Below are positions 46,601 through 55,824 of a stretch of DNA of 64,000 nucleotides, one piece after another. The stretch is from positions 9,989,979 through 10,053,978 of the forward strand of contig CAJINV010000003.1 in NCBI GenBank assembly GCA_905178155.1, given 5' to 3'. Both the position numbers and the translations under genes were made by a program. Numbering within the stretch: position 1 is the stretch's first letter; each line of letters begins with the position of its first letter. The notes beneath the pieces were generated by a model. It was given only the letters and a program-made list of their open reading frames with translations. It was not told the DNA's origin and did no database searches. This DNA is from Amoebophrya sp. A120 (Eukaryota > Sar > Dinophyceae > Syndiniales > Amoebophryaceae).

Positions 46601-49600
46601 GCAATCGCGAGAGCGCTGGGCTTCTCAGCGGTTTCTAATGCAGGAGAGCTTCGCAAATGCAAAAGCTAAAGTTGCCTGTGCGCCCGTGAAAAAGCAAAAC
46701 GGATGCAATACAAAGCGCGCCAAATTTTCAAGCCCGCCAGCATGGCGTACGGGGCCGGCGGATCGCCGTCTTCTGGGCGACCGTTCGTTTGGATGCCAAA
46801 GTAGGTCCACGCTCTTCGGGATAGGGATAGCCGCCGGAGTGGAATTCGCAAAATCTGCGGGAGCCCCAGCCGTTTCTTCATGGGCCGCGACACCGTCCGG
46901 CGCAACGCTGGCCACGGGGGCAGGGTGTGTGCGAAACATGCGGGCCACTGCCCGCGCTGCTGCATTTCCACGGCTTCTCCCGCATTGTGCGCGGCTGCTC
47001 CGGGGCGGCACTTTTGGCAACTTTGCCGAAGCTGAAATAGGCGGGCAGCAAAGGCACTGCTCGGCCGCATGTCGCGCGGCCGCCCGACAAGACGCCGTGC
47101 CAGCGTGAAGTGGCCTGGTCGGCGGCGACCCTCGCCTCGCCCGTGGAGAAAAACAAAACGAACTGATGGGGACGAGCGTAATCGATTCGAGCGACGAAAA
47201 GTTTATGAGATGCTGTTTAACTTTAATTTTGCAAACCCAGCTAATACACATTACGAGTACTCTACATAGAAATCGCAAGACGATCAAGAATAGTTAGAAA
47301 GGTGAGTGAAAAGATATCAAATTCTGCTATGAGTTTCGAGCACGCACCTACACTAGAAAAGGGCATTAAGAACGAAAACTTCTAATGGAACAGATGAATG
47401 TCGGCCGGTCGAACTCGAACGTGCTGGTCGGATTTGGGTCCGTAGCCATTTTGGCTCAGGGAAGCGAGGACGGAAGCCCCGCCTTTCGAACACTCGATTT
47501 CATTATCAGGCAAATAGTATCCTCTTCCGCGCTCAAGATCTTCTTTGCCTGATTCACGTAGGGGAGGAGACATCGTCAGCTGAAGTAAGCAGAGCATAGA
47601 ACAGAATCTCTGTGCTTTCTACCGTATGTAGTGAGGTCACGAACGTATTATCCTAGCTCTTTTTTTGACAGGTCTCATCCAAAACGACCGGCAGAGCAAC
47701 GCGTTGGCGTTCTATGAATTCGCGGCCGAGACCCAGAGCGTTTCTTCCACGCGTGCGCTTATAAATATGTAGTGAGGTCACAGGCCTGCTAGTCTTGCGG
47801 CTTTTTTGCCCCGTCCCACGCAAAATGGCCGGCAGCTTTCAAGCGGCCGGGAGTGCTTATACACATACATTTATGAGTTTTCGTACATGCCTTCGGTTTC
47901 TAGAACATGGGCAAACGGGTTTTTACTTGTATAGCGACGCTGTAGTAATAAAATAATTTACAGACCACTTTTGTAAGACGACCTAATACATAAACAGGTT
48001 TAGGGTTCCGGCTTGTGTTCAGGCCCGAGAGGCGACCACACTGCTCTTTCCTAGTCGTGTGCCAGGTTGCGAACAGATGTAAACCCGCTCCTGTCTATCG
48101 AGGGACTGAGTAAGAGGCAACGCCAATCGCCACCTAATTCCCGTCCCGTCCCGGCAAAGTCTCTCGGTCTTGATCGAAGTAATGATGACTCTTTTCGGTT
48201 GGTTGCTCATCTCCGCGGGTCCAAGCTTCGGTGTTCCTAGAATATGGACAGACGCACTTGTGCATGTTTTTCGGTTCTGCTCGAGACCGGATATTCTTGG
48301 TCCTGGTTTTTTGTGCCGTCCGTTCACTTCCTTCGGTGCGGTATCGTGAATCTCGTCATTCGTTCAAGCCACAAGAAGTAGCGCACCACAGAAATCTATT
48401 AATTTCTCATGCTACTGCTCGTACACAATCTGAATCTCGTTCTTGGATTGCAAATGAAACGTCACCAGCATGCTGGAGCACTAGAAATTTTCCTTCATGC
48501 GAAGCACCTTAGGAAACTTACCTTCTGCTTCTCAACGTCAACGGGCAGCGACGCTTATGCACCTTCCCCACCCGATAATTTTATTTTGTTTTATGTTTGA
48601 GCAGTAGGTGGTTACCGGAAGTTACTCAGGCTTTCTCCTGACGCATTGTAGCAATACCGTAACAAAAGTAGTGGTATATATTATTTTAGGGGCGTATATC
48701 AAGTGCTACTACATTGGGTTTATTGGAACTATTATTGAGGAGTTTTCGCTGCACGCATAGAACCCTGTCCTCGAACGTGAACTCTTTTTCTGGTTTTGGG
48801 TGCTTGGTGTCGACGTCGAGTTTTTTTTTTCGCCGCTTTTTCTTTGACCCCCGAGAACTGCAGTCCTATTACAGCACTTCCTTTTTCGCAGGTGTCGACG
48901 AAAAAAGAGCAGGTAGGTATAATTTGGAGCTAACAGGAGGCACTTCAGGCGGAGGCACAGAATTTTGCTGCATTCGCTATAGTTCCATAGCAGTAAACGT
49001 AAATCCTCTAGGCTTTTCGTTGAATAGATTCGGGGAGTTCTTTTCCTCTGACCGTCGACGTTTGCGTGCTTTCGGGACAAAAACGCGTATGGTCGGATCT
49101 TCCCCCCGAGTTTTTTCCCTCTAACAGTAAGCTGCAAGAGGTATTTTTGATTTTTTGAACCCTATAGAGATAGTGCTCCTTGTCACTTCTTTTTCAACTT
49201 AGTTACGTCCGCCGCTGGAAAGCGAAACTCGTTATCTGAGTTTCCATAATCCAGTACATACATAAGGTTGAGTCGGGAAATAATAATACAACTTAAAGAG
49301 TAACAAGTCCGTGAAGCTCATTTGGATTTTGCGTTGCAGGCTATGTCTTCTCGAGGGAAAAAGAATCGCTGCCGCAACGAAGCGGAATTGATCGAAAACG
49401 CAATCGCCGTGGAGGCGCGGAAAAAATACATCACAACGCTGGTTCAGGAGCGCGCTTCTCTCGATTCCAGACTGGCCGAACGAGAACAGGAAATCGCCGA
49501 GGTAAAAAGCTGAACGTCACTAGAATCTGTTTTGTCACATTAGTCGATGTGCTGCATGTGCTTCTTTATTTGTCGTGGGTACTAAGGCATTCGCAGCGAC

Positions 49601-52600
49601 GTAGTGCGTAGGGTATAGCTCGTACCACGAGAGCTGGTACCGAGATTAGTATACAGTTTGCGTGAACTAAAAAAAAGTGACTGAGTGCAGTTGATGACTG
49701 ACACGCTATTAATATGTAGTGAGGTCACCGAACGGTTCCAACCTGGCAGTTTGCTTGACACTAACCGCCGAAAGCGACCGGCAGTTTTCAAGCCTACAGA
49801 GAGTTTTTTTGCATGAAAAAGATCACAGCGCGCCAGCCTGTTTGGGTTTGTTATCAACGCATCGCCTGCGGATTCTGTCGCTCGCCGGTGGATAAAATGA
49901 CGCAGGGGAGCCGGCAAAAGGGGCGACCTTCTGAGGCGCCCGCCGCTTGGGATTCCGGCGATTTGGGGCGCCCGAAAAAAGCGCGCCCAAAGCCAGAACA
50001 GCGAAGCCGCGCGGTATGGTCGCGACTTCGGAGCATTTTGGGCGGCCGCGAAAGCGGCCGCCTTTGCGGCTGTTTGTGATCGGGGGAAGCTTTGCAAAAA
50101 GCGCAGACGCGAAAAAGAAAAACGCAAAAAAGAAAAAGCGCGCCAGGTGCGCGAAGCCAATCCGCATGCTAAAGGTCCGACTTTTCTTCGTTTTTGGGCG
50201 CCCCCCGCGGCGCCAGGATCGGCCCAATAGCGCCGGGGCTGGCGTTCGGCCAAGAATTTTGGAAATTTGCCAAAAGCCCGCCACTTTTTCCAACTGGCCG
50301 CCATGCCGTGAGGCATAACGTTACCCACGGCGGCACGGCGGGCCCAGAAAAAGCAAAGTCGTGGCCAGAGCAGCGGTCGGCAAGAAAACACCACCGACCT
50401 CACTACCTCCGCCCCGGCGGCTATATTTCGTGACTGGATCTCCGGAGCATAGAGTCTGTGACTAATTGACTTGCGACGTCAAAGCTATCTGATGAAGCTG
50501 ATCAATCTGGGATGAATTTTTGATGTCAAAACCAGGCGATTATTAATTTATGATTGATACTAGCCACGTATGCTTCATCGCCTGCGGAAGTGTGAAACAA
50601 AATTCAATTACTCCGCTAGATCGAAAAACAAAAAAAAGAGCCAGAACAGGAGTTCAAAAATAAAAAACGAAAAGCCAGGGTCTGAAGCAGCTCCGTCCCG
50701 TTTGCGGTTGCGGTTGTGCGCAGATCTTGATTGCCATTGCGGTTGCAAGCAGTTTTTGCGGTTGTAAAGCGGATACGCGGCTGTGCTAACAGCCGTGGGC
50801 AGTTGTTGTGGCTGGAGTGGTTTTTGCGTCACTTTTCTGCATGAGCATGCCGTGGCTTTCAACATGCTTCGTGCCAAATTGTGGGTAGGTGTAGGTCTCC
50901 ACGGCAAGAAGAGTCCCGCGCTTTTCCACTCGATGCAGGCACTGAGTGTCGAGACCGTTTTGCTTAGGCCCGTTTGCTTCCCGCCAGCTCTTCAAGACTT
51001 TGAAAGCCTGGGGCGTCGTTCTTCCTTCCAGCGCCGAGCACGCTTTTTTCAGCCAGCTTCTTTTGACGACCCTGCCTGCTATTTTTGTTGCGTGTTGAAT
51101 TCAAAAGGTCTCAAAGTTCTGCTGTTGGCCCTCACCTTTAAGCTTTGCCTTTCCGCAGCTTCCACTTTTTGACTTTAGCCTTTACTTTTTACTTTTAGTT
51201 TTTACCCGTAGCTTTTTCTTTTTTTAGTTTTTACTTTTAGACTTTTTTCTTTTAGTTTTTTCTTTTAGGTTTTGCGTTTGGTTTTTTGTTTGTTTGTTTG
51301 TTCATGTTGGATACACGGAATCCGGGTGAAGAATAATTCTTCTCTCGTGTTGTTCTAGCGCTACTTGAAGAAAAAGCCAGTCTGACATAACCACTTTGGG
51401 CTTGCACTTGAGAAAAAGCTTAGACGTAGGAGCTGAAAAGTTAAAAAGTTTTTGGCGAAAGGTGAGAATCTACAACGAGCTGAAGCCTTTTGAAAAGTTA
51501 AAAGCTTTGCCGGAGTTGAAAAGGTTGCTGAGAGTCTATAAAAGTTTTCCTTGCCCTGTCGTAAAAAGAAAGCAAACGCTTTTGCAGCTTCCGAAACAGA
51601 GTAAGTTAAAAACTCGCCTGTGGGAAGAGCTGTTTTTGTGAAAAGAGAGCCGCTTTGTCAGGTCTTGTTGTTGTCGAAACTTACCTGAAAGCCCAAAAGT
51701 TACTTCGCAGAGAGAAAGTTTTGCTTTTTTTGTTTTTACTTTTTTTTTGAAGGTTTGCTACTGCCCACCTGGCTGTGGGTTACTTGTGCTGCAGATCCTC
51801 GGCAGGTCTGTCTTACGCCGAAACTCTAGTTTTTTCCATTGTTGCTTTAAAAGCAACAAGAAAAAAACTGCTCCTTTCCACAAAAGCAAGCTGAAAGGAG
51901 CAGTTTTTTTCTTGTGAAGTTGAAGGCGTTGTTTTGAAAAAGCACGAAAAACGACCTAGAAGTGCGCGACCAGTAATTTTTATTTTTGTCGAGGGGCTCG
52001 AAGTAGCACTATTTATGCTGCGTCGCGACCTGTGCGCGCCACCAGGATAACCTCACTCACCCCGTGGCCCTACAGTGTACGCGGAGGATAGTTGCAACCA
52101 ACCTTGCTCGCCAGTCCATCTTCGGTCTGCGTCGCCATCATATCATAGATATCACCACAGCCGCCGGCCCATCCCGGGTTGTCAGCCCTTGATGACTATG
52201 AGGCCGGGCGGCGTGGATCACTTCCGCGTCGGTGGATAAAAAAGATAGATACTTAGCGCGCGTTCTCAGGTGTGTGGTTACTCGCCCGCGGGCCGGGTGC
52301 CTGGCTGCGTGCTCGTTCGCCGCGCCTGGGGGTATTTTGTTCGTCCTCCCCTGTCGGTACTTCCACCTGATATCACTGCACTCCGGGCCCTAGTCGGATT
52401 GTCAGTCCGACTAGACTATGGCGGCCAGGCGCAGGTCACTGGCGGTGGTGCTTCTGTTCGGAAAGGTGGCCGCTTTTGTGCGCCCCCTGTGGCGCGCGGA
52501 CTTTCTGCGTCGGGTTGCTACGCAGCGTAGTAGCTGCCGGGGTCGCTCGCCCACCATAGGTGGCGGACGGCGGGGAAGGATCCGACCAACGGCGCCAGTA

Positions 52601-55600
52601 GTGTGCTGGCTCCTAGTAGCGCGCTGGCCGTCTGGTTGGGCTTGGCTTTACAGTCGTCGGGCGTCTCGACCCCCCACCACTTTAAAAACGCGCGCAGTCG
52701 TTTTTTTACTTTTGCTTTTTGTTTTTGTTTTTTGGCTTTTGCTTTCAGTTTGAAGTTGAAGCTGTGGAGTAATTGTTTGGCCATCACGACTTTAGTCGTA
52801 GCAAGGGATAGATTTGAATCTGGGCTGAAGTTTTTGAATTCTTTCTTCGAACTCTGCGAACTTTGTGAACTCTTAAGCCTTCGTGATATGATTTCGTAGA
52901 TATGCCTATCAATCCTCGTCAAAATGAATCGCATATAATCGACAGGCCTTCGCGAAGCAAATGCAGCAGGAGCGGGAGGAGCTCGAGCTGGCGAAGCAAG
53001 CTGCTCTGCAAGAATGCCAGCGCACGTTCCATGAGCGGGTACATTGGTTACACACAGTTGCATTCAATTGATGAACTCCATTTCCACATCAAGTATTCTG
53101 ATTTCAGTGTCACGATTATGGTTGCGTTTTCGATTTTGTTAGCTTTATTTGGTCGCAATTGAATCCGTACATATTTATGCCTGCTATACAATCATCAGGA
53201 ACTGGAGTTATTGCACCAGCTGAATGAAGAGCGCTTCCTACGAGGTTGGAATCGTCAGCCCCCTTCGCCAAATCATTTCTGCTTCTTGGCAGTAGATGCT
53301 CAAACGTTTTCGCATCCTGCAAATAGAATTTACCATATTGTAAATGTTTCGAGAGCCCGAGCCTGGCACAAAAAAAAGAAAGCTTTGCCATGCTCAGACC
53401 TCTACTCCGGGGAAGCTGAAGCTCATTGATTCACTTGCGTCCTCCCAATGTGCTTCCTTTGTGTTTGCAGGAATTCGTGTCGCTACTTTCACTGTGATTC
53501 GAGAATTCTTTATATCTGGAAGTAGTACGCTGTAAAAAAATAGAGCGTCCTCCCCTGAACAGTTGCGAGGCCTCTTCTATAGCGACGGTACGATCATCAG
53601 TATTGTTCATGTCGTTCTTGGCATATTGTAACAAAGCAAGAAGATTATATTTTGGGAAGAGGCTCTTGCCCGCGATATTACAAGACCGAGAGCACACGCG
53701 TCCAGCTCGAAGAAGAAACTGAGAAGGAGAAAAAGAAGACCCTCGAGAAGGTGGACCAGCTGAAGGAGCTGGAGCTGAAAAGACTGAAGAAGCGCGAGCG
53801 GCAGCTTATCAGCCAGAAAAGGGTTTGTTAGCGTATCACGTCATGCAAGAAAAACAGAAATTGAAAAAATCACAAGCTTATATGCAACATGGATGAGGTT
53901 ACCAAAAGTGCTTTTTTGCCTACCCCCAGGGGTTAGCATGTGCCGCTGGAGGCGGGCGTCCACTCGATGATGATGATGATGATGATGATACTCCAAGTCC
54001 AAGGAAGTAGCAAGGCAGGGGTCGGTAAGAGATATTCCAAGGCTTTGAATACGCCCCTAGATTCAAATGGAACAAATAGAAAGTATTGCGCGGGCGACCT
54101 CCTAGTGTTCGACTGTTAGCAACCCCTACGCCAGCGTCGCCTGTAGGTTTGCACAGCTCAGAAATTCCAATAGACGCTGCGCTAGATTCACAAACCAAGG
54201 AGGCAAGTGCCAAAGGCCTGGCGTGGACGGGAGCGCTCAACAGTGGGGCAGCGCGCCTTTCTCTTTAGGCGGAGAGCGGCAGAGAAAGCGGGGCGCGTTT
54301 CCCTTTCTGCTATGCGTGCGGCATTTTTCCGGGCGGGGAAAGTTTTTTATGTGCGCCGCGCGCGCGGGCCGGCGCCCTTCCGTCCGGGGCGTGCGGGGCT
54401 CTCGCCACACTTGGGGCGCGCACCCAGCGGGTGCGCGAAATTCGCCGGACGGTGTCTATGACAGGGGCCAAAAACGAAATCTGGGCTGTGGGCAGCCTGG
54501 CCAGAACGCTCCGCCGTTCTCTGCCGGAGTTGGGCCGCACATTCTAGGCGCGGGCGGGGCCTGCGAAAAATCTACGCGATTGCGTCGGGCAGCATGGGCA
54601 GCACCCCCGTGACTTTTTTCGTTGCTGACGAGAGCAGGCCCAGTCTAGCCTCTGGAAGCGATCTGCCACTGGGGTGGCGCCACGACAATCGCGCGCCCGG
54701 CGAGAGTGCCTCGCTTTTTCTTGTTTGGCTCCTTTAAGTTCAAGGCCGCGGCCCTCCTGCCTGTGTTTTGCTGCGGTTTTTGCACTCTTTTCTAGTGGAG
54801 GGACTTCTTCCGGCGTCGAAACCTTTGCCAAACATCTCAAGCCCCGCACTTACCCACTGCTGCCCAGATAAGTGCAGTGGCTCGACGGCTCTTTTACTTC
54901 AGTCGATTGGGTCTCTCCCTCACATAGTAAAAGACGCATTAGCTTGGCCTTGTCCTTGAGGAAGCCATTACATCGGGGCCGGCTGTTGCACACTCATCGG
55001 GGCCGACAGTTGCAGAGTATTCCTGTGGGGGCCGGCACATTTCGGAGCCTAGTAGGCCTCCTAAGGATCCGATCCCCATCAAACTCTTGGGCTTTGCTGG
55101 GCCTAGTCCCACACTCGAAGAAGTCGAAACTCAGACCCAGGTTCGACGTCGAAAGAGAAGCCCGCACCAATGAACGTCGGAACTCAACTCCAAACCCCAC
55201 GGCAAAGGTGCGACCCAAGCTAGAACTGAAACGCAATCCCAAGTGTCAAACAGATTCCAAGCTGAGACTGGACCTGAAAGCTGAAAAGAAAACGGAAATG
55301 GGTAGTTTTGTAATGACATAGCACTCACTCACACTCTCAGAGGGTGCCAGTATGCATATGCAAGGATGTGACTCTGCAGTGCGTCGCATACTCATTGATA
55401 TGTTGTAGCTATGCAAACTCTTTTCCGTGTGATGCAGCTGGACGAATACAAGAAGACGGAGGAGAAACGTTTCCGGCGAAAGCTCGAGGTGGAGAAAGAG
55501 AACCTAAAAAAGGAGCTGAGCGCGAAGCTCTTCGTTGAGAAGAAGAAGTACGTCACTCAGCTGGAAAAGAAGGAAAAGCAGCTGGAAAAGAAGAAGGAGG

Positions 55601-55824
55601 CAGAGCTGGCGGAGGCCCGCGAAACCATGGTGAATCAGCTCACCACCGTGAAGAAGAGCTTGGAAAAGGAGAAGCACAGCTACCAGGAACAGTTGAAAGC
55701 GAAGTTGGAGGACGAACAAAGATTCGAGCTGGAAAAAATCAAGCGCGCGTCGGAAGTGCCGGCGGAGCCTGATTGGGTGATCGTCTCGTGTCCCCACAAT
55801 CTGCTCACCGTTGTGGAACACTAG
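34364..55824 (+). CDS. Long coiled-coil protein spread over about 11 exons
   Basis: I do not recognise the family. Proposed exons, with agreeing phases: 34364-34610, 41379-41535, one near 42887-42965, 43049-43117, 44780-45004, 45068-45139, perhaps 47394-47516, 49340-49501, 52946-53038, 53199-53244, 53685-53822 and 55438-55824 (TAG). The N terminus is Ser/Pro/Glu-rich and disordered, followed by KKLKPEQIRQLSNQSLGDV. The middle is helical (ALSAAIDSLE, then SAASEDWKDHKLTQLKN). The C-terminal 250 residues are heavily charged coiled coil (LEKKEKQLEKKKEAELAEAR) ending in a short non-coiled tail (PDWVIVSCPHNLLTVVEH). It could be a cytoskeletal or ciliary structural protein. Introns hold TIR elements and GC-rich blocks. 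The last four exons are well supported. Joining 34364 to the rest, across a 6.8-kb intron, is inference; the first exon could belong to a separate gene. Confidence 0.6.
36000..36260 (+). repeat. Degenerate repeat of AGGAGTTTGCTGAGGGCTCC
   Basis: AAGGAGTTTGCTGAGGGCTC, ACGGAGCTCGCTCAGGGCTT, AAGGAGCTTTTTCAGGGCGC, CAGGAGTTTGCTAAGGGCTC: a unit of about 33-40 bases repeated four or five times in an intron. Confidence 0.7.
36790..36872 (+). repeat. Short tandem repeat of GACCAGGG
   Basis: AGACCAGGGCCCCTG, CAGACCAGGGACCC and TAGACCAGGGCACCTGG occur in a row at the left edge of a GC-rich block. Confidence 0.7.
36873..37780. other. GC-rich repeat-like block in an intron
   Basis: Contains sense frames of 287 and 231 codons and an antisense frame of 236 codons over the same DNA. 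GGGGCCGGCC, TTCGGGG and CCCCGGCC words recur. The simultaneous openness of several frames points to composition, not coding. No domain was recognised in any of the three. Confidence 0.45.
38985..39485 (+). repeat. TIR element relic
   Basis: GGCGGCTTTTTTGGCATCTC, then CAAAACGACCGGAAGTTTTC matches the element's left part. The body (GGCGCCC, CCGCATGCTGCGGGCCCG near 39425) resembles the middle of the family. Both TIRs are lost. Confidence 0.6.
39803..40519 (+). mobile_element. TIR element, diverged copy (about 717 bp)
   Basis: Decayed left end ATGAAGTGACTTCACATGG, then AAAGCGACCGGCAGTTTTC at the usual offset. Right end GACCTCACTAC at 40509-40519 is a perfect family TIR followed by a C run. It lies in the long first intron of the coiled-coil gene, sense orientation. 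Confidence 0.6.
40520..41378. other. Intron DNA after the element
   Basis: GC-rich for the first 350 bases, then AT-richer. Sense frame of 130 codons and antisense frame of 106 codons overlap at 40797-41233; neither is recognised. Confidence 0.3.
41379..41535 (+). CDS. Helical exon (VLYDLGETYTHTLETV)
   Basis: Acceptor ATCTACAG, donor GTGAAG. It encodes FFSVYEVLYDLGETYTHTLE and then VARALQRLFKEPNG. Enters in phase 1, matching the exon at 34610, and leaves in phase 2. Confidence 0.5.
41536..42880. other. Intron DNA
   Basis: Mixed sequence. A pyrimidine-rich stretch (42170-42500, many CTC/TCC words) opens several frames on + (287, 148 and 132 codons), all unrecognised. A short inverted repeat, TAGGCATGCCATGCCTA, lies near 41597. 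Confidence 0.35.
43049..43117 (+). CDS. Short helical exon
   Basis: Between TTTTCACAG and GTTCAC. 23 codons ending MRSEQLTDALSAAIDSLE, phase 0 at both ends, which matches the next exon. Confidence 0.5.
43690..44530. other. GC-rich repeat-like block in an intron
   Basis: Overlapping frames of 282 codons (+) and 188 codons (-) with Arg/Ala/Pro/Gly-rich products. No domain was seen. Bounded by AT-rich DNA on both sides. Confidence 0.4.
44780..45004 (+). CDS. Helical exon (QIKQYIQHCVARIQSRALFA)
   Basis: The acceptor follows a T-rich tract (ATATTTTTTAG). 75 codons of amphipathic helix. The donor is GTGATG at 45005; a stronger GTAAGG lies at 45013 but gives another phase. Confidence 0.65.
45068..45139 (+). 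CDS. Short exon (EDEVCYFAEITAPIKDAC)
   Basis: Follows CTGCCTCAG. 24 codons, then GTTTCG as a weak donor. Phase 0 at both ends. The preceding intron would be only about 63 bases. Confidence 0.45.
46300..47150 (+). repeat. TIR element relic, diverged
   Basis: AAAGCGACCGGC, then GTCCTGTTTTGGTTTGCTAC and CGGCGCAGGCGAGCCGACAG, GTGGTGCCCTTGCCCCGAGG follow the order of the complete elements' left half. The right half is GC-rich and not clearly alignable by eye. TIRs not found. Confidence 0.5.
47394..47516 (+). CDS. Possible phase-0 exon containing the spliced-leader match
   Basis: Between AATGGAACAG and GTATCC the frame gives 41 codons: MNVGRSNSNVLVGFGSVAIL and then AFRTLDFIIRQI. Phase 0 at both ends fits the surrounding exons of the coiled-coil gene. 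The 20-base match to the dinoflagellate spliced leader lies inside it (GSVAILA). It may be a real exon or a chance open frame around a leader relic. Confidence 0.3.
47439..47460 (+). other. Match to the dinoflagellate spliced leader
   Basis: TCCGTAGCCATTTTGGCTCA is identical to the first 20 bases of the 22-base leader trans-spliced to dinoflagellate mRNAs; the last two bases are GG instead of AG. The expected intron start (AAG then GT) of a functional leader RNA gene is absent, so this looks like a relic of the kind left by reintegrated mRNA copies. Confidence 0.75.
47630..47720 (+). repeat. TIR element, left-end relic
   Basis: CGTATGTAGTGAGGTCACGAACG and about 50 bases later AAAACGACCGGCAG. 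Only the left about 90 bases are recognisable. Confidence 0.7.
47768..47860 (+). repeat. TIR element, left-end relic
   Basis: ATATGTAGTGAGGTCACAGG followed by AAAATGGCCGGCAGCTTTC. It is the second left-end fragment within 150 bases, in the same orientation. Confidence 0.7.
47861..49339. other. Intron DNA
   Basis: AT-richer, unique-looking sequence. Frames of up to 142 codons on both strands over 48700-49140 are unrecognised. Confidence 0.3.
49340..49501 (+). CDS. Coiled-coil exon (ARKKYITTLVQERASLDSRL)
   Basis: Acceptor GCGTTGCAG, donor GTAAAA. 54 codons in phase 0, with a charged helical pattern starting AMSSRGKKNRCRNEAELIEN. Confidence 0.7.
49716..50406 (+). mobile_element. TIR element, complete copy (691 bp)
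   Basis: Perfect 11-bp TIRs: GTAGTGAGGTC at 49716-49726 and GACCTCACTAC at 50396-50406. Interior closely matches the copy at 8144-8828. Contains the palindrome GCGGCCGCGAAAGCGGCCGC near 50042. No conserved open frame (the 273-codon antisense frame is not matched in copy 1). It sits in an intron of the coiled-coil gene, sense orientation. Target duplication is not obvious by eye. Confidence 0.85.
50570..51175. other. Intron DNA
   Basis: Contains short GTTGCGGTTGC repeats (50700-50765). A 129-codon frame (50783-51172) is unrecognised. Confidence 0.3.
51175..51302 (+). repeat. T-rich repeat of CTTTTAGTTTTT
   Basis: ACTTTTTACTTTTAG, TTTTTAGTTTTTAC, TTCTTTTAGTTTTTTC and TTCTTTTAGGTTTTGC repeat in a strongly T-biased stretch ending in (TTTG)n. 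Confidence 0.8.
51841..51915. repeat. Two adjacent perfect hairpins
   Basis: GTTGCTTTAAAAGCAAC (51841-51857) overlaps a second inverted repeat with 23-base perfect arms, 51856-51878 and 51893-51915, and a 14-base loop (arm core CTGCTCCTTTC / GAAAGGAGCAG). Confidence 0.9.
51920..52945. other. Intron DNA, GC-rich in the middle
   Basis: GC-rich between about 52130 and 52680, AT-rich at the ends. A pyrimidine run (CTTTTTGTTTTTG) lies near 52720. An antisense frame of 181 codons is unrecognised. Confidence 0.3.
52946..53038 (+). CDS. Coiled-coil exon (AFAKQMQQEREELELAKQ)
   Basis: Acceptor ATCGACAG, donor GTACAT. 31 codons, phase 0 at both ends, continuing the heptad-like pattern. Confidence 0.7.
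53199..53244 (+). CDS. Small coiled-coil exon (ELELLHQLNEERFLR)
   Basis: Acceptor ATCATCAG. Ends before GTTGGA in phase 1, which does not fit the next exon, so a small exon or another donor is missing. Confidence 0.55.
53685..53822 (+). CDS. Coiled-coil exon (EKEKKKTLEKVDQLKELEL)
   Basis: Acceptor ATTACAAG; a second AG six bases on keeps the same frame. Donor GTTTGT. 46 codons of strongly charged coiled coil, joining the last exon in phase 0. Confidence 0.75.
53967..53992 (+). repeat. GAT trinucleotide microsatellite
   Basis: Eight GAT units in the last intron of the coiled-coil gene. Confidence 0.95.
54200..54870. other. GC-rich repeat-like block in the last intron
   Basis: CGCGCGCGGGCCGGCGCCC-type DNA with frames open on both strands and no recognisable product. 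A phrase near 54810 (GGCGTCGAAACCTTTGCCAA) resembles one near 9805 (GGTGTCGAAGTGTTTGCCAA), which shows that these blocks share ancestry. Confidence 0.45.
55080..55305 (+). repeat. Degenerate repeat of CCAAGCTAGAACTGAAACG
   Basis: CTCGAAGAAGTCGAAACTC, GACCCAAGCTAGAACTGAAA and CCAAGCTGAGACTGGACC recur at about 20-30-base spacing. The vocabulary is like that of 10920-11200. Confidence 0.4.
55438..55824 (+). CDS. C-terminal coiled-coil exon
   Basis: Acceptor CGTGTGATGCAG. 128 codons plus TAG: Lys/Glu-rich coiled coil for about 105 residues, then ASEVPAEPDWVIVSCPHNLL and a short end. This is the clearest exon of the gene. Confidence 0.85.
   Translation: MDEYKKTEEKRFRRKLEVEKENLKKELSAKLFVEKKKYVTQLEKKEKQLEKKKEAELAEARETMVNQLTTVKKSLEKEKHSYQEQLKAKLEDEQRFELEKIKRASEVPAEPDWVIVSCPHNLLTVVEH

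Noticed and set aside
49582-50403. 273-codon antisense frame over the complete TIR element
   Set aside because: The sister copy at 8144-8828 does not keep the frame, so it is not an element-encoded transposase.
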